Both the position numbers and the translations under genes were made by a program. Below are positions 1-8,946 of a stretch of 64,000 bases of DNA, in pieces; positions within the stretch are counted from its first letter, which is position 1, and the number at the start of each line of letters is the position of its first letter. The stretch is from the NCBI GenBank assembly GCA_016795285.1, contig JAEUIC010000038.1, positions 1-64,000 on the forward strand, in the 5' to 3' direction. This DNA is from Planctomycetota bacterium. Its GTDB lineage: Bacteria > Planctomycetota > B15-G4 > SIAN01. The notes beneath the pieces are model-generated. The model was given only the letters and a program-made list of their open reading frames with translations. It was not told the DNA's origin and searched no databases.

Positions 1-1476
1 CGACGCGATCTGCGCCTTGCCGAAGCCCATCAGCACCAGCGCGATGGTCGGCTGCCCGTACGAGTTGCCGAGCACGATGTCGATCGGCTCGCCGAGCCAC
101 GGCGGGTTGCTGGCGGCGAGCGACGGCACGCCGAGCGTCCCGGGCCAGCCCGCGCCGTAGGCCTGCGCGCTCGCGTGGCAGTCGGCCCAGCTGAACAGGT
201 GGATCGCGCCCGGCACCGTCGGCAGCGAGTAGATCGCGCTCGGCGCGCCGACCAGGAACTCGCGCCGCCCGTCGCCGTCGAGGTCGTGGTGCACCATCAG
301 CTCGGCGCCGAACGCGTCGTCGACGCTGCCCGACTCGAGGTCCGCCAGCAGCAGGCCGCGCCGCCCCGAGTAGACGGAGCAGCGGCCGGTCCACGGCGGC
401 GCCGCGGCGCCGGTCGGCGCGGTGATGGCGAACTCGGGCACGCCGTCGCCGTCGAGATCGTCGAGCCCCGCCACCGCGTAGCCGAACAGGTCGCCGTCGA
501 CCGTGCCGCTGAAGCAGTAGAGCTCGGCCCCCGTCTTCAGCGAGTAGACGTGCGCCTCGCCGGGCTTCGCCGGGAAGGAGTCGTTGAACGAGCCGACCAG
601 CAGGTCGGGCACGCCGTCGCCGTCGAGATCGCCGACGTCGGCCAGCGCTCCGCCGAACCAGTCGTCGAGGCCGCCGATCTCCGAGAAGAGCAGCGCGCCG
701 CTCTTCCCCGACCAGACCTCGACGCCGCCGCGCCAGTAGCCGTTCACCTGGCGGCCGACCGCGCCGATCGCGAACTCGACCACGCCGTCGCCATCGACGT
801 CGCCGACGCGCGCCAGCGCGTAGCCGTAGTTCTCGTTGGCGCTGGTGCCCGCGTTCTTCCAGATCAGCGCGCCATCCTTGCCCGAGTAGATGTAGACCGC
901 GCCGCGGTAGTCGGTGGCGCCGCTGCCGTGGTAGATCGCCGGCACCGCGACGTCGGCGAAGCCGTCGCCGTCGATGTCGCCGATCACGGTCGGCCGGTCG
1001 CCGAACGCCGCGTCGAGCTCGGTGCCGATCCACTCGTGCAGCAGCGCGCCGGTCGGCCCCGAATAGGCGCGCACGTAGCCGAGGCCGTAGCTGATCAAGT
1101 CCGCCGACTGCATCGCGCCGAGCACGTAGTCGTCGAAGCCGTCGCCGTCGATGTCGCCGACCGCCTTGCCGATGCCGTAGCCCAGCCGATCGGCCGCCGC
1201 GTCGCCGAAGTGCTCGCGCAGCAGCGAGAAGTCGCTCCCCGACAGCACGCGCACGCGCCCGGCGTCGGTGCCGTTCGTGTCGTCGTCGGGCGAGCCGACC
1301 AGCAGGTCGCCGACGCCATCGCCGTCGACGTCGCCGGCCGGCCCGATCGCGAAGCCGTAGCCGTCGTGGCTCGCTGCGCCGCGGATCCGCAGCAGGTCGG
1401 TCTGCGCCGCCGCGCGGCCGGGCCATGCACCGAGCAGCGCCCCGAGCGCGGCCGCGGTGACGATCGCGAGCTTCAT
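1..1476 (-). CDS. FG-GAP repeat (integrin-alpha-like) secreted protein, C-terminus cut by window edge
   Basis: The frame is open from an ATG at 1476 down to the window edge, so the C-terminus lies outside. The protein begins MKLAIVTAAALGALLG, a plausible signal peptide ending near AAAQ, and then runs through repeated FG-GAP units of the form GDVDGDGVGDLLVGSP, GDIDGDGFDDYVLGA and GDLDGDGVPDLLVGS about every 60 residues. These calcium-binding blades build beta-propellers in integrin-alpha-like proteins, so an exported surface or periplasmic propeller is expected. An SD-like GGGAGGAG lies just upstream of the ATG. The gene follows the two UnbV proteins in the same direction, with about 100 bp between. 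Ligand and exact function are unknown. Confidence 0.85.
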   Translation of the reverse strand, partial: MKLAIVTAAALGALLGAWPGRAAAQTDLLRIRGAASHDGYGFAIGPAGDVDGDGVGDLLVGSPDDDTNGTDAGRVRVLSGSDFSLLREHFGDAAADRLGYGIGKAVGDIDGDGFDDYVLGAMQSADLISYGLGYVRAYSGPTGALLHEWIGTELDAAFGDRPTVIGDIDGDGFADVAVPAIYHGSGATDYRGAVYIYSGKDGALIWKNAGTSANENYGYALARVGDVDGDGVVEFAIGAVGRQVNGYWRGGVEVWSGKSGALLFSEIGGLDDWFGGALADVGDLDGDGVPDLLVGSFNDSFPAKPGEAHVYSLKTGAELYCFSGTVDGDLFGYAVAGLDDLDGDGVPEFAITAPTGAAAPPWTGRCSVYSGRRGLLLADLESGSVDDAFGAELMVHHDLDGDGRREFLVGAPSAIYSLPTVPGAIHLFSWADCHASAQAYGAGWPGTLGVPSLAASNPPWLGEPIDIVLGNSYGQPTIALVLMGFGKAQIAS

Positions 1477-1514
1477 CGACCTCTCCTCCCGTCCGCCGAC
1501 CGCGCGAAGCACGG

Positions 1515-1534
1515 CCGCATCCGCCCTCATGCGG
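1515..1534. terminator. Small inverted repeat between two minus-strand genes
   Basis: CCGCAT and ATGCGG form a perfect 6-bp inverted repeat with an 8-nt loop in the gap between the UnbV gene (stop at 1574) and the FG-GAP gene (start 1476). It could be a weak terminator or attenuator, but there is no T-tract and such repeats arise easily at this GC content. Confidence 0.25.
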
Positions 1535-1573
1535 ATCGTGGACGAGAGGTAGACCCGGAGCCGGAGCCGTCCG

Positions 1574-4500
1574 TTACCGAGCCGCCTCGATTCCGCCGAG
1601 CGCCGCGCCGCTCCCGATCGGCGCCGCGAGCGGCGGCAGCAGCCGTCGCCCCGGGCGGGTGTTCCACTCGCGCTGCCAATCGCGATGGAGCGCGTCGTCG
1701 GGGAACTGCTCGTCGGCGCGGTACGGGTAACCGCTCATCGCGTGGAACGGCAGCGGCAGGACCGTCTGCGCGCTCGCCGTGTTGGCGTCGCCATCCTTCG
1801 CCCAGCCGTCGAGGTCGAGCAGCCACGTGCGCACCATGCCGGCCGGCAGCGGCGGCAGCGCGGTCGCCGCGAAGCGCAAGTCGAGCGCGTCGCCCGACGA
1901 CAGCAGCACGTAGCGATCGTCCGCGGCATCCAGGAGCGGCCGCACGTCGCCGTAGCGCGTGAGCAGCCCGCGGTGCTGATCGAAGCGCGCGATCGCCTCG
2001 AGCTGCTCCCAGTCGTAGCGCTCCGCCTGCCACCGCTCGCGCGGCAGCGGTCGCGAGAAGCCGCGCTCCCAGAGCCGCGCCACGGTCGGCTCGAGCTTGG
2101 TCACGGTGATCGGCGCGTCGGTGGCGTCGAGGTCGTTGCCGAGGTCGTTGCCGAGTTCGCCGTCGAGCGCCACTGCGAACGCATCCCAGTAGAGCTCCAA
2201 CGTCGACGTGAGGCGCAAGCGCAGATCGGCGCGATCGACCCACTCCGTCACGTCGACCACCATCGTCTTCGTCTTGCCGGCCGGGAAGCCGAGCGGCGGC
2301 CCGCAGGCGCGCCAGCCGCCGGCGCCGTCGGGCTGCGAGAGGAGCGGCGGCAGGAAGGTGACGCTGCCGTTGCGCGCCGCCGCGACATTGACGCTCGCAT
2401 CGCCCCATTGCAGCCACCCGCTGCAGAGGAGGCGCACCCGCTTCGCCGCGCGCGCCGCTTCCGGCAGCGTCAGGTCGAGCGCGTGGAGCGTCGCGATGCC
2501 GCGATAGGTCTCGGGCAGCGGCGTGAACGGGATCGCGGGCCGGTCGTCCTCGAGCGCCAGCTCGCGCGTCCAATCGCGCCCCGCCTGGTCGACCACGCGC
2601 GCCAGCGGCTGCACGTGGCGCAGCGCGTGGAGGCGGCGCGGCGGGAAGGGCGGGAAGCAGAAGCGCTCCTCGGGATGGAGCAGCACGTCGGCGGCGTGGT
2701 CGACGGCCCACAGCCCGACGCGATCGAGGTAGGTCACCTCGCGCAGCTCCTCGGTGAGCTGGAAGCGGAGCTCGCCGTCGACGGGCTGCAGCGAACCGGG
2801 CGCGAGCCGGACCAGCTCGTCGTGGTCGGGCTGCACGAAGCGCTCGCCGTCGATCGGCAAGCCGAGCGGCGTCGCGCCGAGCACGTCGGTGAGGAACTCG
2901 TAGCGCGTGCCGTTCCAGAAGTAGAGGAACGGGCAGGAGCCGGGCGGCCCCTTCTTCTGGGTCAGCTCGAGGCGCACGTCGCCGGAGAGGTCGACCCACA
3001 GCGTGACGTCGTCGATCGGATGGACCGCGCGCGCCGCCGCCGCGTCGAGCGGCGCGACATCCTCGCGCTTGCGGTCCTGCAGCGCGTGCTGCGTGACGCC
3101 GTCGGTCCAGGTGATGCGCACGATCGGCTCGTCGCCGCCGGCGAAGCCGAACAGCTGCACGGGACTCCGCACGAAGCGGCGCTGGTAGCGGCCGCCGGCG
3201 CGCACTTCGACGACGGCGCCGGTCGCGAAGCGGTTGTCCTTGCGGCCGCGCAGCAGCAGGAGCGCGCGCCGCGGCGCCTCCGCGAGCGCCCCGCGCCGCA
3301 CCTGCAGCGCGCCCTCGACCAAATCGATCGCGTCGAGGTCGGCGTCGAGGTCGAGGTCGCTCACCGCGGCGGCATCGACCCACTCGCCGCGCCCATCGAG
3401 ATCGGCGTCGCACCAGGTCGCGCCGGCGAGCCGCTCGCGCGCGCCACCGGCGGGAGCGGCGGCCGCGGTGAAGCGCAGCGCGCCGTCGCCGCGGTGCACC
3501 TTCGGTGCGGCACCGCCGACCAGCAGGTCGGGAACGCCGTCGTCGTCGAGGTCGGCCAGCAGCGGCGGCTCGGCGAGGCGATCGGGCAGTCCGGTCGCCG
3601 CGGCGTCGCGCGCCTCGAAGCGGCCGCGCCGCAAGTTCGACCAGAGGAGCGTCGGCGCCTCGGGACCGCCGGAGAGCAGGTCGACGTCGTGGTCGCCGTC
3701 GAAGTCCTCGATCGCCGTGAAGCGGGCGGTGCGCCCCTCGAGGCCGCTGCCGCTGGTCGCGTCGCGGAAGGTGATCGTGCCGACCTTGCTGCCGTCGTGG
3801 CTCGCGCGCGGGACGCCGCCGCTCTCGATCAGCCGCAGCTCGCCGCCGACCACCAGCAGCAGGTCGAGGTGGCCGTCGTGGTTGAAGTCGACCGGCGTCA
3901 CCGCGTCGACGGTGCGGTCGGGCGGGAGCGCGGCCGCGAGCGCGGCGCTCTCGTCGACGAAGCGCGGCAGCGGTGGCGCCGCGAGCGGCGCGGGCGTGAA
4001 GAGGGAGAGCCCGGCGCGGCCGAAGGCGAAGAGGCTCGCGGCGCCGCCGTTCTCGACCTCGGCGGCGACGACGCCCGCGAAGTCGCCCGCCGCGACGCGC
4101 TGCACGATCCGCTGCGCGTCGCGCTCGCCGCCGCGCTCCACCGTGCAGGCGAGCCCTTCGTCGTCGATCCACGCCAGGTCGTCGCGCCGATCGCCATCGA
4201 GATCGGCCACCGCGAAGGCGCGCACCGCGCCGCGCGCGCCGTCGCTCCACGCTTCGGGCGGCCCCCAGGTGACGCGCGCGGGGCGCGGCGCGGGACCGCC
4301 GCTCGGCGAGCCGGCGAGGCGGATGCGGCCCAGCTCTCCGAGCAGCGCGTCCTGCTCGTCCTTCGTCTTGCTCTCCGGCTCGGGCAGCTTCGCGAGCTCG
4401 GCCAGGAGCTCCTTGCCGCGCGCCGCGTCGCGCTCGCTGCCGGTGCGCAGGAGGAGGCGCGCGGTGCGGTAGAGCACCGTGCGGTGCCAGACGCCGAGGA

Positions 4501-5083
4501 ACTCCTTGCCGCGCTCGAGGAGCGGCGCGAACTGGGCGAGCGCGGCCTTGCGGTCGCCGGTGTCCTCGAGCGCGACGGCGAGGTGGACCTGCGTGCCGAG
4601 GTCGTCGGGGGCCAACGCGAGCGCGCGGCGCAGCGGTGCGAGCGCGTCGTCGGGGGTGCCGTCGCCCGCCCAGCGGGCGGCCAGCACGCCGATCACGTAG
4701 TGGCCGCTCGCCTGCTTCTCGGAGAGCGCGAGCCCCTTCTGGCAGTGCTCGCGCGCGCTGCCGGCCCAGCCGTCGACCACCTCGGCCGGCGTGTCGATCG
4801 AGCCGCGCTTCACCCAGCGCGCGAAGAAGAGCTGGCCGAGGCGGACGTGGTCGGCCGGCTGCGCGTCGCGGCGCGCCACCACCGCTTCGAGCAGCTGCTG
4901 CGCGTCGTCGTAGCGCTCCTCGTCGAAGAGCGCGGCGGCCCACTCGCGAGCGGCCTCCGTGGCGGCCGGCACGGCGAGCGGCGGCGGCGGGCGCGCGGCC
5001 TCCTGCGGGCGCCAGAGCAGCGCGCTCCACGCGGCGACGCCGATCACCCCCGCCGCGCTCAAGACCACACTGCGTCCGCTCAT
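1574..5083 (-). CDS. Large exported TPR/VCBS/UnbV (ASPIC) protein, copy A
   Basis: 1169 residues from ATG 5083, chosen because GAGGAG sits 5 nt upstream and the N-terminus then reads MSGRSVVLSAAGVIGVAAWSA, a membrane anchor or signal. Order: TPR-like helices to about residue 250; VCBS/FG-GAP blades (DLDGDRRDDLAWID, DFNHDGHLDLLLV, DLDDDGVPDLLVGG) to about 600; an ASPIC/UnbV module near 614-670 (GRKDNRFATGAVVEVRAGG, then VRITWTDGVTQ); and a roughly 490-residue C-terminal region containing FLYFWNGTRYEFLTDVLG and EERFCFPPFPP. I do not recognise that last region. It is shared with the upstream paralogue at 5171-8824, so the pair is a tandem duplication. Role unknown; probably a cell-surface or periplasmic scaffold. 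Confidence 0.85.
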   Translation of the reverse strand: MSGRSVVLSAAGVIGVAAWSALLWRPQEAARPPPPLAVPAATEAAREWAAALFDEERYDDAQQLLEAVVARRDAQPADHVRLGQLFFARWVKRGSIDTPAEVVDGWAGSAREHCQKGLALSEKQASGHYVIGVLAARWAGDGTPDDALAPLRRALALAPDDLGTQVHLAVALEDTGDRKAALAQFAPLLERGKEFLGVWHRTVLYRTARLLLRTGSERDAARGKELLAELAKLPEPESKTKDEQDALLGELGRIRLAGSPSGGPAPRPARVTWGPPEAWSDGARGAVRAFAVADLDGDRRDDLAWIDDEGLACTVERGGERDAQRIVQRVAAGDFAGVVAAEVENGGAASLFAFGRAGLSLFTPAPLAAPPLPRFVDESAALAAALPPDRTVDAVTPVDFNHDGHLDLLLVVGGELRLIESGGVPRASHDGSKVGTITFRDATSGSGLEGRTARFTAIEDFDGDHDVDLLSGGPEAPTLLWSNLRRGRFEARDAAATGLPDRLAEPPLLADLDDDGVPDLLVGGAAPKVHRGDGALRFTAAAAPAGGARERLAGATWCDADLDGRGEWVDAAAVSDLDLDADLDAIDLVEGALQVRRGALAEAPRRALLLLRGRKDNRFATGAVVEVRAGGRYQRRFVRSPVQLFGFAGGDEPIVRITWTDGVTQHALQDRKREDVAPLDAAAARAVHPIDDVTLWVDLSGDVRLELTQKKGPPGSCPFLYFWNGTRYEFLTDVLGATPLGLPIDGERFVQPDHDELVRLAPGSLQPVDGELRFQLTEELREVTYLDRVGLWAVDHAADVLLHPEERFCFPPFPPRRLHALRHVQPLARVVDQAGRDWTRELALEDDRPAIPFTPLPETYRGIATLHALDLTLPEAARAAKRVRLLCSGWLQWGDASVNVAAARNGSVTFLPPLLSQPDGAGGWRACGPPLGFPAGKTKTMVVDVTEWVDRADLRLRLTSTLELYWDAFAVALDGELGNDLGNDLDATDAPITVTKLEPTVARLWERGFSRPLPRERWQAERYDWEQLEAIARFDQHRGLLTRYGDVRPLLDAADDRYVLLSSGDALDLRFAATALPPLPAGMVRTWLLDLDGWAKDGDANTASAQTVLPLPFHAMSGYPYRADEQFPDDALHRDWQREWNTRPGRRLLPPLAAPIGSGAALGGIEAAR

Positions 5084-5170
5084 GGCCACTCCTCGCGCGT
5101 CGCGCCGTGCAATCGGCACGCCGCGCGAGGAGTCGGCGCGCGCCACGCGGGGCGCCGCCGAGTTGGGCCG

Positions 5171-8100
5171 TTACGACCCGCCGATGGGCGCGGGGGTCAC
5201 CGGCGGAACGCTCCCGGATCGGAACGCCGCCGGCCGCGACGACAGCGGCGCGATGAGGCGCTTGCCGGCGCGGGTGTTCCACTCGAGCTGGTAGTCGAGG
5301 TGGAGGTCGTCCTCGGGGTAGCGCTCGTTCGCGCCGTAGGGGTAGCCGCTCATGCCGTGGAACGGCAGCGGGCCGACGCTCTGGCTGTGCATGGTGTTCG
5401 GGTCGGCGTCCTTCGCCCAGCCGTCGAAGAAGACGAGGTAGGTGCGCGCCATCCCCGGCTGCGGCGGCGTCGTCGTCGCGTCGAAGCGCAGGTCGATCGC
5501 GTCGCCCGCCGAGAAGATCGCGAAACGGTCGTCGATGGCGCCGAGCAGCGGCAGCACGGAGCCGTAGCGCGTCAGCATCCCGTGGTGCTGGTTCCAGCGC
5601 GGCAGCGGTTCCATCACGTTCCAGTCGAATCGCTCCGGCTGGTCGTCGCGCTCGTCGACGATCGGCGCCGAGAAGCCGCGCGACCAGAGGCGCGCCACCT
5701 TCGGCTCGAGCTTGGTCACGGTGATCGGCGCGTCGTCGTCGTCGACCGCCACCACGATCGAGTCCCAGTAGAGGCGGATCGAGCTCGCCACCTTGAGGCG
5801 CAGGTCGGCGCGGTTCAGCAGCGACGTGACGTCGACCACCATCGTCTTGGTCTTGCCGGCCGGGAAGCCGATCGGCGGCCCGCAGTCGCGCCAGCCGCCC
5901 GCCCCGTCGGGCACCGCGAAGGTCGGCGGCAGGAAGCCGAAGCTGCCGTTGCGATCGGCCAGCACGTTCACGCTGGCGTCGGTCCAGTAGAGCCAGCCGG
6001 TCATCAGCAGGCGGACCTTCTTCGCGTCGCGCACCGCCTCGGGCAGCGCGAGCTCGAGCGAGTGGTTGGTGACGAGGCCGAGGTAGCGCGAGTCGCGCGG
6101 CTCGAACGGCACGGCGTGGCGGCCATCCTGCTCGGCGAGCGCGGCGGTCCAGTCGCGCCCCGCCTGGTCGACGGCGCGCTCGAGCGGCAGCGGCGCGCGC
6201 ACCGTGTGGAGCTTCTGCGGCGGGAAGGGCGGGAAGCAGAAGCGCTCCTCGGGGTGCACCTCGACGCCGACCGGATGGTCGACGACCCAGAGCTGCACGC
6301 GATCGAGGTAGGTCACCTCGCGCAGCTCCTCGGTCACCTGGAAGCGGTACTCGCCGTCCTGCGCGGCGAGCTGCTCGCCGGCCACGCGCACCAGCTCGTC
6401 GTGGTCGGGCGGCACGTACATCGACTCGGTCATCGGCAGGCCGAGCGGCGTGATGCCGAGCACGTCGCTGATGAACTCGTAGGTCGTCCCGTTCCACGAG
6501 TAGAGGAACGGGCAGCTGCCGGCGAGCCCCTCCTTCTGCAGCACGGCGAGGCGCACCACCGCGGCGACGGCGCCGCCCGCGGCGCATTGCAGCGGCGGCG
6601 CGGCGGCCGGGTCGGAGACCGGCTCGATCAGGTTCTGCACCACGCCGTTCGGCCAGGTGATGCGGACCAGGTCGATCTTCTTCGCGCCACCGAGCCCCGC
6701 GAGGTAGTGGCGGTCGCGCTGCAGGTGGCGCTGGTAGAGGTCGCCCGCGCGCAGCTCGACGATCGCGCCGATCGCCTGGCGGTTGTCCTTCTTGCCGCGC
6801 AGGTCGAGGCGCAGCGAGCGGCCGCCCGCCACCTCGCCGCAGAAGAGCGCGACGTCGTCCGCGCCACCGCTCGCGACGGCACCGAGCAGGTCGAGGTCGC
6901 CATCGCCGTCGAGATCGACCAGCCGCGGCTCGCGCAGCGCCGCGGCCGGCGCGGCCGACAGCGGCAACGGAGCGAGCGGCGCCGTGGCGCTGGTCAGCGC
7001 GCCGTAGCGCACCGCGAGTTCGCCGTTCGCGGCGGCGCCGACGAAGTCGAGCTCGCCGTCGAGGTTCACGTCGGCGAGCTGCGGCCAGCCGTTCCAGAGC
7101 GCGGCCAGCTCCGTGCGCGGCGCGCCCGGCCCGAAGGTCCCGTCGCCGCGATTCAGGTGGACCATCGGCGGATCGCCCGGCACCAGCGCGTCGGGCTTGC
7201 CGTCGTGGTCGAGATCGGCCAGCAGCGGTTCGCTCGAGAGCGCGGCCGGCAAGCCGCTCTTCGCCGCGCCGACGGCGGCGAAGCGCCCCTTGCGCAGGTT
7301 CGTGTAGAGCGTCGTCTCGCCGCCGGCGCCGCCGACCAGCAGATCGATGTCCTGATCGCTGTCGAAGTCCTCGACCGCGACCCAACCGCACGGCGCCGCG
7401 CCGATCCCCTCGGCGAGCGCGGTCACGTCGACCAGCTTCACCGCCCCCTGCCGCTCCTCGGTGTAGGGGTCGCGCGGGAGGCCATCGTTGCGGATCAGCT
7501 TCAGCCCTTGCGGCGTCGCCAGCGCGAGGTCGGCGTGGCCGTCGTGGCCGAAGTCGACCACCTGCAGGTCGGCCACCGCCGCCGGCCACATCGAGAGCTG
7601 CGCGCTGACGTCGACCAGCGCGCCGCTGCCGTCGGGTGACGGCGCGAGGAGCTTCGCGCTGCCGCCCCCTTGCAGCAGCACGCTCATGCCGAACTCGTTC
7701 TCGAGGTCGACCGCGCGGACGCGGGTCGCGCCGGCCAGCAGCGCCGCGTCGACCGCGAGCGGCCGCACGGCGAAGCCGCCCTGCTCGCCCTGCGCCGCCA
7801 GCAGCAGCTGCGGCGCACCGTCGGCGCCGATCGCGAGCGCCAGCACGTCCTCGCGCAGGTCGCTGTCCACGTCGGCCGCGTCCCACGCGACGAGCGAGCG
7901 CACGCCGGCGAAGAGCGGCGCGTGGCGCGTGAAGCGGACCGCGGGCGGCGCCGTCGGCACTCCGCCCGCCACGCCGCGCATCGGCGGCGGCCGGACGCGG
8001 CCGAGGTTGCCGAGCTTGATCTCGTCGTCGCTCGGGTTCGGGGCCTTCGCCTCGTTCAGCCGCTTGTGCTCGGCGAGCAGCTCGCCGGCGCGCTTCGTGT

Positions 8101-8824
8101 CGTCGATGCCCGCCGCGGCGTCGACCCTCTTGCGCTGGCGCAACACGCGCGCGAGCCGGTAGATCGCCGGCATGTAGAACGAGCCGGCGAACTCGGGCCC
8201 GGCGGCGCGCACCGACTCGTAGAGCTCGATGGCGCGATCGCGCTCCTCGAGCTCGTTCATGACCTCGGCGAGGCGCATGCGCGTCGGCACGTCGTCGGGC
8301 GCGAACTCGTTGGCCAGCGCGAACTCGACCTTGGCGCGCGCCGGATCCTGCTCGCGGTCGAAGGCGATGACACCCAGCACGTAGTGGGCGGCGGCGAGCT
8401 TCGGGTCGCGCGCCAACGCCTGCTGGCAGAGCTCGCGGATCTTCGGCGTCTCCGCCTCCTGAGCGGCGGGATCCTGCAGGTGGAGCTTGAGCTTCGCGCA
8501 GGCGAGATCGACCTGGTCCTCGGGCGTCGCATGCGGGCTCTTCACCAGCTCGAGCAGCACCTCATGGGCGCGCTCGAAGCCCCCCTCGACCAGCTCCGCC
8601 TCGCCGTAGTGGGCCGCCGCGAGCTCGCGCAGCGTCGTCACGGCGCGCGGTTCGCCGCCCAGCTGCGGAGCGCCGCCGACCGGTCCGCCGCTCGGGCCGC
8701 CGGCGCCGCTCGCCGGGCCGCCGCCGCTCGGAGCGCCGCCGCTTGGCTCGTCCGGGCCGCAGGCAGCGGCGGCAGCGACGGTGGCGAACGCCGCGAACGC
8801 GGCGAGACGACGGTGGAGCGACAT
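5171..8824 (-). CDS. Large TPR/VCBS/UnbV (ASPIC) lipoprotein, copy B
   Basis: 1217 residues from ATG 8824. AGAGGAGG lies 8 nt upstream, and the N-terminus MSLHRRLAAFAAFATVAAAA is followed by Cys in a lipobox-like context. A Gly/Ser/Pro linker leads to TPR-like helices (to about 290), FG-GAP blades (DFGHDGHADLALATP, DFDSDQDIDLLVGG, DLDGDGDLDLLGAV), an ASPIC/UnbV module near 678-735 (GKKDNRQAIGAIVELRAGD, VRITWPNGVVQN), and the same long C-terminal region as copy A (FLYSWNGTTYEFISDVLG, EERFCFPPFPP). Copy A lies 87 bp downstream. The last residues (RSGSVPPVTPAPIGGS) are encoded by the dispersed 3' repeat at 5201-5224, which suggests loss of an earlier stop. Function unknown. Confidence 0.85.
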   Translation of the reverse strand: MSLHRRLAAFAAFATVAAAAACGPDEPSGGAPSGGGPASGAGGPSGGPVGGAPQLGGEPRAVTTLRELAAAHYGEAELVEGGFERAHEVLLELVKSPHATPEDQVDLACAKLKLHLQDPAAQEAETPKIRELCQQALARDPKLAAAHYVLGVIAFDREQDPARAKVEFALANEFAPDDVPTRMRLAEVMNELEERDRAIELYESVRAAGPEFAGSFYMPAIYRLARVLRQRKRVDAAAGIDDTKRAGELLAEHKRLNEAKAPNPSDDEIKLGNLGRVRPPPMRGVAGGVPTAPPAVRFTRHAPLFAGVRSLVAWDAADVDSDLREDVLALAIGADGAPQLLLAAQGEQGGFAVRPLAVDAALLAGATRVRAVDLENEFGMSVLLQGGGSAKLLAPSPDGSGALVDVSAQLSMWPAAVADLQVVDFGHDGHADLALATPQGLKLIRNDGLPRDPYTEERQGAVKLVDVTALAEGIGAAPCGWVAVEDFDSDQDIDLLVGGAGGETTLYTNLRKGRFAAVGAAKSGLPAALSSEPLLADLDHDGKPDALVPGDPPMVHLNRGDGTFGPGAPRTELAALWNGWPQLADVNLDGELDFVGAAANGELAVRYGALTSATAPLAPLPLSAAPAAALREPRLVDLDGDGDLDLLGAVASGGADDVALFCGEVAGGRSLRLDLRGKKDNRQAIGAIVELRAGDLYQRHLQRDRHYLAGLGGAKKIDLVRITWPNGVVQNLIEPVSDPAAAPPLQCAAGGAVAAVVRLAVLQKEGLAGSCPFLYSWNGTTYEFISDVLGITPLGLPMTESMYVPPDHDELVRVAGEQLAAQDGEYRFQVTEELREVTYLDRVQLWVVDHPVGVEVHPEERFCFPPFPPQKLHTVRAPLPLERAVDQAGRDWTAALAEQDGRHAVPFEPRDSRYLGLVTNHSLELALPEAVRDAKKVRLLMTGWLYWTDASVNVLADRNGSFGFLPPTFAVPDGAGGWRDCGPPIGFPAGKTKTMVVDVTSLLNRADLRLKVASSIRLYWDSIVVAVDDDDAPITVTKLEPKVARLWSRGFSAPIVDERDDQPERFDWNVMEPLPRWNQHHGMLTRYGSVLPLLGAIDDRFAIFSAGDAIDLRFDATTTPPQPGMARTYLVFFDGWAKDADPNTMHSQSVGPLPFHGMSGYPYGANERYPEDDLHLDYQLEWNTRAGKRLIAPLSSRPAAFRSGSVPPVTPAPIGGS
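5201..5224 (-). repeat. Dispersed 3' repeat, copy in frame at the end of the UnbV copy-B gene
   Basis: Contains CGGAACGCTCCCGGATCGG on the plus strand. Read on the gene's strand it is CCGATCCGGGAGCGTTCCG, the same orientation relative to the gene as the copies found 3-9 nt after other stop codons (34386, 55759, 55844, 57073). Here it is translated as RSGSVPP, and the stop comes 27 bp further on. Confidence 0.8.
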
Positions 8825-8946
8825 GGAGCGGCCTCCTCTGCGGGCGCGCAGCCGCGCGCCGATGCGGGCACGATCGAGCGCGCCCATCTTGCCAAGTCGT
8901 CGGCGCGATTGACCCCGTCGACGCGCCCCTCGATGATCGCCCGACC

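Noticed and set aside
1685..7639. A 1984-residue open frame on the plus strand opposite the UnbV genes
   Set aside because: It is rich in Arg/Ala/Val/Glu with no domain pattern and is antisense to two well-supported genes, so it is a GC-codon shadow.
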